Below are positions 21,597 to 25,765 of a stretch of 25,765 bases of DNA, piece by piece. Location: contig JACPRG010000037.1 in NCBI GenBank assembly GCA_016190025.1, positions 1 through 25,765 of the forward strand. The letters are read 5' to 3'. This DNA comes from Candidatus Tectimicrobiota bacterium (lineage in GTDB: Bacteria > UBA8248 > JACPRG01). The notes under the pieces were generated by a model. It saw only the letters and a program-made list of their open reading frames with translations. It was not told the origin of the DNA and made no database searches. The position numbers were made by a program, and so were the translations under genes. Position 1 is the first letter of the stretch, and the number at the start of each line of letters is the position of its first letter.

Positions 21597-23006
21597 ATGC
21601 CGAAAGAGAAGGTGGATCTTCTGTTCAAGAACGCCGTCGTCGTCACGATGAACCAGAAGAGGGAGGTCTTCTGGGACGGCGCCGTCGCGGTCCGGGAGAA
21701 GAAGGTCGTCGACGTGGGACCCTCCGACTCGCTGACCCGGAAGTACGAGGGAAGGCGCGAGGTCGAGGCGAAGCAGAAGCTCATCATCCCCGGACTCGTC
21801 AACACCCACAACCACATGTTCGGCGCCCTGTGCCGGGGCCTGGTCAACGACCTCTCCTTCACGCCCTGGGTGCAGAAGAAGTTCTACCTCACTACGAAGG
21901 GGCACGACCTGGAGACCTACTACCTGAGCACGCTCCTTTTGGGCATCGAGATGCTCAAGACGGGCACGACCTGCTACGTGGACTGCGGGACGATGCAGAG
22001 GCTCGAGGCCAGCGCCGTCCGGGCGATCGACCAGATCGGCATCAAGGCCGTCCTGGGCCGGACGATGGCGGATGTCACCGAGACCCTCTCCAGCCACCTG
22101 TTCCACCGGAAAGAGACCACGCAGGAGAACCTGGAGAACACCGAGCGGTTCGTCCAGGAGTACCACGGGGCCGCCGACGACCGCGTCCAGGCCTGGTTCT
22201 GCCCCATCCAGGTGTCGTCGGTCTCCGACGAGCTCTGCCGGGGCGCCATCCAGCTTGCCGAGAAACACGGCTCGGGCTTCGTGACGCACGCCGCCGTGGA
22301 CAAGGCGGACGTGGAGCTCTGCTGGGAGCGTTTCCACCAGACGCCCATCGAGCGCTTCCACCGCCTGGGCGTCCTGAGCCCGCGCCTCATCGCGACCCAC
22401 ATGGGCTGGCTGACGGAGAACGAGATCCGGCTGCTGGCCGAGTCCCGCTCCAACATCTCCCACTGCCCGAGCGCCAGCATGAAGGGGGCCTACGGGTGCC
22501 TGAGCCACGGCAAGTTCCCCGAGCTCGAGGCTGCGGGCGCCAACGTGACCCTCGGGACCGACGGGCCGGCGGCCAGCAACTTCCAGGACATGTTCCGGGT
22601 GATGCACCTGGCGGCCGTCGGGCACAAGGAGGCCCGGCTGGACCCCCGGGTGGTCCCCCCCGAAAAGGCCCTGGAGTGGGCGACCCGCAACGGCGCCCGG
22701 GCCGTGGGGTGGGAGGACCGCATCGGCTCCCTGGAGAAGGGAAAGCGCGCGGACATGGCGGTCCTCAACCTCCGCCGGACCGAATTCGTCCCCCTGCACC
22801 CGGACTCCCTGATCCCGAACCTGATCTATGCCGCGGCCGGGCACTGCGTCGAGACCGTCCTCGTGGACGGCAAGGTCCTGGTGGAAGGGGGGCGCGTGAC
22901 GACGGTGGACGAGGGGGAGATCATCGATCAGATCAACCGGTACGCGGACCGCTTCGCCGATCTCTCGCGGGAGTGGGACCAGAAAAAGGCGGAGGGCAAG
23001 CATTGA
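21597..23006 (+). CDS. Amidohydrolase-family protein (chlorohydrolase/deaminase type)
   Basis: A 469-residue metal-dependent hydrolase of the TRZ/ATZ/SsnA branch of the amidohydrolase superfamily. Ligands are visible in order: H71 and H73 in VNTHNHM, H231 in FVTHAAV, H268 in ATHMGWL, and D322 in LGTDGPAASN. The C-terminal composite beta domain has DRIGSLEKGKRADMAVLNL. This branch includes S-adenosylhomocysteine and guanine deaminases and triazine hydrolases, so removal of an amino group from a heterocycle is a fair guess, not a proven one. The start has GGGGGAGG eight bases upstream. The frame opens slightly earlier at a TTG (21579), without support. It lies 85 bases upstream of the second molybdenum hydroxylase gene on the same strand. 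Confidence 0.88.
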   Translation: MPKEKVDLLFKNAVVVTMNQKREVFWDGAVAVREKKVVDVGPSDSLTRKYEGRREVEAKQKLIIPGLVNTHNHMFGALCRGLVNDLSFTPWVQKKFYLTTKGHDLETYYLSTLLLGIEMLKTGTTCYVDCGTMQRLEASAVRAIDQIGIKAVLGRTMADVTETLSSHLFHRKETTQENLENTERFVQEYHGAADDRVQAWFCPIQVSSVSDELCRGAIQLAEKHGSGFVTHAAVDKADVELCWERFHQTPIERFHRLGVLSPRLIATHMGWLTENEIRLLAESRSNISHCPSASMKGAYGCLSHGKFPELEAAGANVTLGTDGPAASNFQDMFRVMHLAAVGHKEARLDPRVVPPEKALEWATRNGARAVGWEDRIGSLEKGKRADMAVLNLRRTEFVPLHPDSLIPNLIYAAAGHCVETVLVDGKVLVEGGRVTTVDEGEIIDQINRYADRFADLSREWDQKKAEGKH

Positions 23007-23091
23007 GGGGAGGGCGCGGGGCGTTTTCTCCGGGCCGGGCGAGACCGCCGGTTTGGCCGGTTAGTCAGGAAACGGCGGAAAGGGGGAACTG

Positions 23092-25407
23092 GTGACGGAG
23101 CGGACCTGGGTCGGGGCCTCCTACGAGCGGGGGGACGGTTACGACAAGGCGAGGGGGCTGGCCGTGTACGGGACGGACGTGGCCCTTCCCGGCATGCTCC
23201 ACGCCAAGGTGCTGAGGAGCCCCCTGCCCCACGCCCGGATCCTCCACGTGGACGTGGACCGGGCGAGGCGCCTTCGGGGCGTCAAGGCGGTCGTCGCCGG
23301 GCGCGACCTTCCCGATTCGCACTGGGGGATGATGCTGGCCGACCAGCCCGTCTACGCCGTGGACCGGGTCCGCTACGTGGGCGAGGCCGTGGCGGGAGTG
23401 GCCGCCGCCGACGAAGACGCGGCCCAGGAGGCCCTGGACCTGATCCGGGTCGAGTACGAGGAGCTTCCGCCCCTGTTCGACCCGGAGGAGGCCATGGCCC
23501 CCGGCGCCCCCCTCCTGCACCCGGACCTCGAACACTACGCCTGCAACCGGAAGTTCTTCTTTCCCGTCCCCGGGACGAACATCTGCAACTATTTCCGGCT
23601 CCGCCGGGGGGACGTGGAGGAGGGGTTTCGGAGCTCGGACCTGGTTTTTGAAGACACCTTCGAGATCCCGATGGTCCAGCACTGCCCCCTGGAGCCCCAC
23701 GCCTGCGTCGCCCATCTCTCCCCCCAGGGGAAGCTCACCATCTGGAGCAACACCCAGGGGGCCTACCTGACGCGGGAGCAGGTCGCCCGGGGCCTGAAGC
23801 TTCCCCAGAGCGACGTCCGCATCGTCTGCACCTACGTCGGCGGCGCCTTCGGGGGGAAGATCAGCGGCGTCGTGGAGGTCCTGGCCGGCGCCCTGGCGCT
23901 GCGCACCGACCACCGTCCCGTCCGCCTGGGGCTGACGCGGGAGGAGGAGTTCGTCTCGACCTTCGTCCGCCAGCCCGCGAAGGTTACCTACAAGACGGGC
24001 GTCAGGCGCAACGGGGACTTTCTGGCCCGGCAGGTCCGCCTCCTCTGGGACACGGGCGCCTACGGGGACTACGAGGTCCTGGTGTGCCGCAACGCGGGCT
24101 ACTCCTCCGCCGGCCCCTACCGGATCCCCCACGTCCGGATCGACTCCTACTGCGTCTATACCAACAAGCCCGTGGCGGGGGCCTACCGGGGGTTCGGCGT
24201 GCCGGAGACGTGCTTCGGCTACGAGGGCCAGCTCGACCGCATCGCGCGGGAGATCGGGATGGATCCCGTCGAGCTCAGGCTCCGCAACGGGGTGGAGACC
24301 GGGGACCTCACGCCGACGGGGCAAACCCTGGAGGCCGTGGGCCTGAAGGAGTGCCTGCGGCGGGCCGCCGAGGCCCTGGGCGGAAAGAGGGGCGCGCCTT
24401 CCCCCGGGAAGCGGCGCGGACGGGGCGTCGCCTGGATGTCGAAGTTCACCGTCACGGGGGCCCACGTGCAGTCGGTCATCAAGACCAACGAGGACGGCAG
24501 CGCCGTCCTGTTGACCAGCGCCGTGGAGCACGGCCAGGGGGCGCACACCGTCCTGCGGCAGATCGCGGGGGAGGCCCTCGGCCTCGACCCGCGCCTGATC
24601 TCGGTGGGGCACCCGGACACGGCGATGACCCCTTACGGCTGGGAGACGTCCGCCAGCAAGACCACGTTCTTCGACGGCAACGCCGTCCGCCGGGCCGCCG
24701 AGGATGCCAAGCGGCAGCTCTTTCAGGCGGCGGCGGTGGTCCTGGAGGCCGCTCCGGAGGACCTGGAGGCGCGCGACGGGCGGATCTTCCCCCGGAGCGC
24801 GCCCGAACGCTCCGTTCCCTTCAACGAGGTGTCGATGGGGGCGGTGGGGCCGGACGGCCGGGTGGTGGGAGGACCCGTCCTCGGCCGCGGCCATTACACC
24901 CCGGTGGACGGCACGCTCCTGGACCCGGAGACGGGACAGGGGAGGAAGCCGGCCGTCTTCTGGATGTTCGCCGCCCAGGGCGCGGAGGTGGAGGTGGACG
25001 AGGAAACGGGGGCGGTGCGCGTCCTCAAGCTCACCGCGGCCCACGACGTGGGAAAGGCCATCAATCCCGACGGCTGCACCGGGCAGATCGAGGGGGCCCT
25101 GGGCCAGGGCCTCGGGATCGCCCTGTTCGAGGAGATGCCCCTGGAGAGGGGCGTGGTGCTGAACCCCAACCTCCTGGACTACAAGATCCCGTGCCCGCTC
25201 GACATGCCGCCCTTGGTCCCCATGATCGTGGAGGAGCCCCATCCCGAGGGTCCCTACGGCGCCAAGGGGGTGGGGGAACCCGGGCTCGCCCCCACGGCGG
25301 CCGCCATCGCCAATGCCGTCTACGACGCCATCGGCGTTCAGATCAAGACCCATCCCTTCACGCCCGAGCGGGTGCTTCAAGCCTTGAGGGGGCGGACCTC
25401 CGGATAG
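23092..25407 (+). CDS. Xanthine dehydrogenase-family molybdopterin-binding subunit
   Basis: A 771-residue large subunit carrying the molybdenum cofactor. Order: hammerhead domain (GMLHAKVLRSPLPHARI, VEYEELPPLFDPEEAM), VGGAFGGK at 249-256, AGAYRGFG at 362-369, EHGQGAHTVLRQI, and YGAKGVGEPG with the catalytic Glu E729. The GAYRGFG loop places it with xanthine/aldehyde oxidoreductases, not with the CO dehydrogenase CoxL (which has Cys there). Such subunits normally pair with an FAD and a 2Fe-2S subunit; neither gene is in the window. The GTG start has AGGGGGA about six bases upstream. It is a paralogue of the broken gene at 12075-14369. Together with the amidohydrolase and UbiD-type genes it suggests breakdown of aromatic or N-heterocyclic compounds. 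It ends with TAG. Confidence 0.9.
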   Translation: MTERTWVGASYERGDGYDKARGLAVYGTDVALPGMLHAKVLRSPLPHARILHVDVDRARRLRGVKAVVAGRDLPDSHWGMMLADQPVYAVDRVRYVGEAVAGVAAADEDAAQEALDLIRVEYEELPPLFDPEEAMAPGAPLLHPDLEHYACNRKFFFPVPGTNICNYFRLRRGDVEEGFRSSDLVFEDTFEIPMVQHCPLEPHACVAHLSPQGKLTIWSNTQGAYLTREQVARGLKLPQSDVRIVCTYVGGAFGGKISGVVEVLAGALALRTDHRPVRLGLTREEEFVSTFVRQPAKVTYKTGVRRNGDFLARQVRLLWDTGAYGDYEVLVCRNAGYSSAGPYRIPHVRIDSYCVYTNKPVAGAYRGFGVPETCFGYEGQLDRIAREIGMDPVELRLRNGVETGDLTPTGQTLEAVGLKECLRRAAEALGGKRGAPSPGKRRGRGVAWMSKFTVTGAHVQSVIKTNEDGSAVLLTSAVEHGQGAHTVLRQIAGEALGLDPRLISVGHPDTAMTPYGWETSASKTTFFDGNAVRRAAEDAKRQLFQAAAVVLEAAPEDLEARDGRIFPRSAPERSVPFNEVSMGAVGPDGRVVGGPVLGRGHYTPVDGTLLDPETGQGRKPAVFWMFAAQGAEVEVDEETGAVRVLKLTAAHDVGKAINPDGCTGQIEGALGQGLGIALFEEMPLERGVVLNPNLLDYKIPCPLDMPPLVPMIVEEPHPEGPYGAKGVGEPGLAPTAAAIANAVYDAIGVQIKTHPFTPERVLQALRGRTSG

Positions 25408-25537
25408 GTCTCGCCGCGTTCAAACCCGGGGGGAAATTCGTGGTAGCATGGTAGACGCGCGATGGAAAGGGGTGTATGACCGCCAAGCGGGACGACTCGC
25501 GAGGACGTGCGTCAAGCGGAGGGGGGAAGGCTCTGGG

Positions 25538-25765
25538 ATGCGCTCGATGAAGGGGTGGAATGTCCTGCGCTGGGTGTTTGTCCTGGCGTTCCTCTGGGTG
25601 GCGGCCGCCGTCGCCATGAAAGAGAGTTCGCACGCCCGGGGGGAGGACGGACACGCCTGGGAGAGGCTGGGCGGGGTTCAACGATTCCGCTTGGCGGAGG
25701 AATTTGCCAATTCGCTGGTTCGGAAAGGGTACAGACTCACGCCCCTCCAGATGTACGAATGCGTG
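25538..25765 (+). CDS. Exported protein of unknown function (N-terminal part)
   Basis: The frame runs off the end of the window after 76 codons. The start ATG has GGAGGGGGGAAGG ending seven bases upstream; a second Met follows three codons later. Residues 1-27 look like a signal peptide or signal anchor: a short basic region (MRSMKGWNVLR) and then the hydrophobic WVFVLAFLWVAAAVAM. The rest (ERLGGVQRFRLAEEFANSLVRKGY and then RLTPLQMYECV) matches no family I recognise. The preceding 130 bases hold no gene I can support. Confidence 0.55.
   Translation, partial: MRSMKGWNVLRWVFVLAFLWVAAAVAMKESSHARGEDGHAWERLGGVQRFRLAEEFANSLVRKGYRLTPLQMYECV

Noticed and set aside
23065..25380. A 771-codon open frame opposite the second molybdenum hydroxylase, and similar long antisense frames at 11835-14006 and 15762-17426
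   Set aside because: In high-GC genes the antisense frame rarely meets stops. Their translations are low-complexity, rich in G, R, P, V and H, and show no family motifs, while the sense frames carry clear active-site motifs.

Overview
The window is high-GC bacterial chromosome with densely packed, partly overlapping genes. The organism is probably a diderm from an environmental lineage. The ruvCAB-DUF2905-SpoIID-queA order, together with UbiD-type decarboxylase, molybdenum hydroxylase and NMT1-type binding-protein genes, would suit Methylomirabilota/Rokubacteria or a deltaproteobacterial relative. That placement is inference; there is no rRNA or other marker here to confirm it.

Layout. Positions 3-140 hold the end of an HU/IHF-type DNA-binding protein. 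Positions 165-5032 (minus) are a compact housekeeping operon transcribed ruvC, ruvA, ruvB, DUF2905 membrane protein, SpoIID-domain protein, queA, with several 1- to 4-base stop/start overlaps. Positions 5337-7009 (plus) carry an L-aspartate dehydrogenase (nadX) and an acetyltransferase. Positions 7140-10085 (minus) carry a membrane-anchored NifU-like protein, an ATP-grasp ligase and a ferredoxin-NADP reductase-like flavoprotein. Positions 10451-11719 (minus) encode an M20 peptidase-like hydrolase. Positions 12075-14369 (plus) are a molybdopterin hydroxylase gene broken by an in-frame amber codon. A secreted NMT1-type substrate-binding protein (minus, 14463-15509) follows, with a strong terminator. 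A plus-strand run then holds a UbiD-family decarboxylase (16008-17399), an amidohydrolase (21597-23006) and a second molybdopterin hydroxylase (23092-25407). A secreted protein of unknown function starts at 25538 and runs off the window.

Between the decarboxylase and the amidohydrolase sits a lower-GC insert (about 17400-21455) that looks like a horizontally acquired defence module. It encodes a PHP-domain/SMC-like ATPase (TrlF/Ppl type), an AlbA_2 (Schlafen-like) plus GHKL-type ATP-binding protein, and the first 24 codons of a DUF1156-type DNA methylase, overlapping the previous stop by ATGA and then breaking off. This is the best candidate for an unusual system.

Two non-coding signals stand out. 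First, a solitary 31-bp sequence with all hallmarks of a type I-C CRISPR repeat (5' GTCGC, GC-rich palindrome, 3' GTGGATTGAAAC) lies 10 bases upstream of nadX, with no array or cas genes in the window. Second, a 15-bp palindrome GAGGTC-N3-GACCTC recurs at six loci as single copies, 17-bp-period tandem pairs and inverted pairs. Most are upstream of genes; one copy supplies the 3' end and stop codon of ruvA. The palindrome is absent from the low-GC insert.
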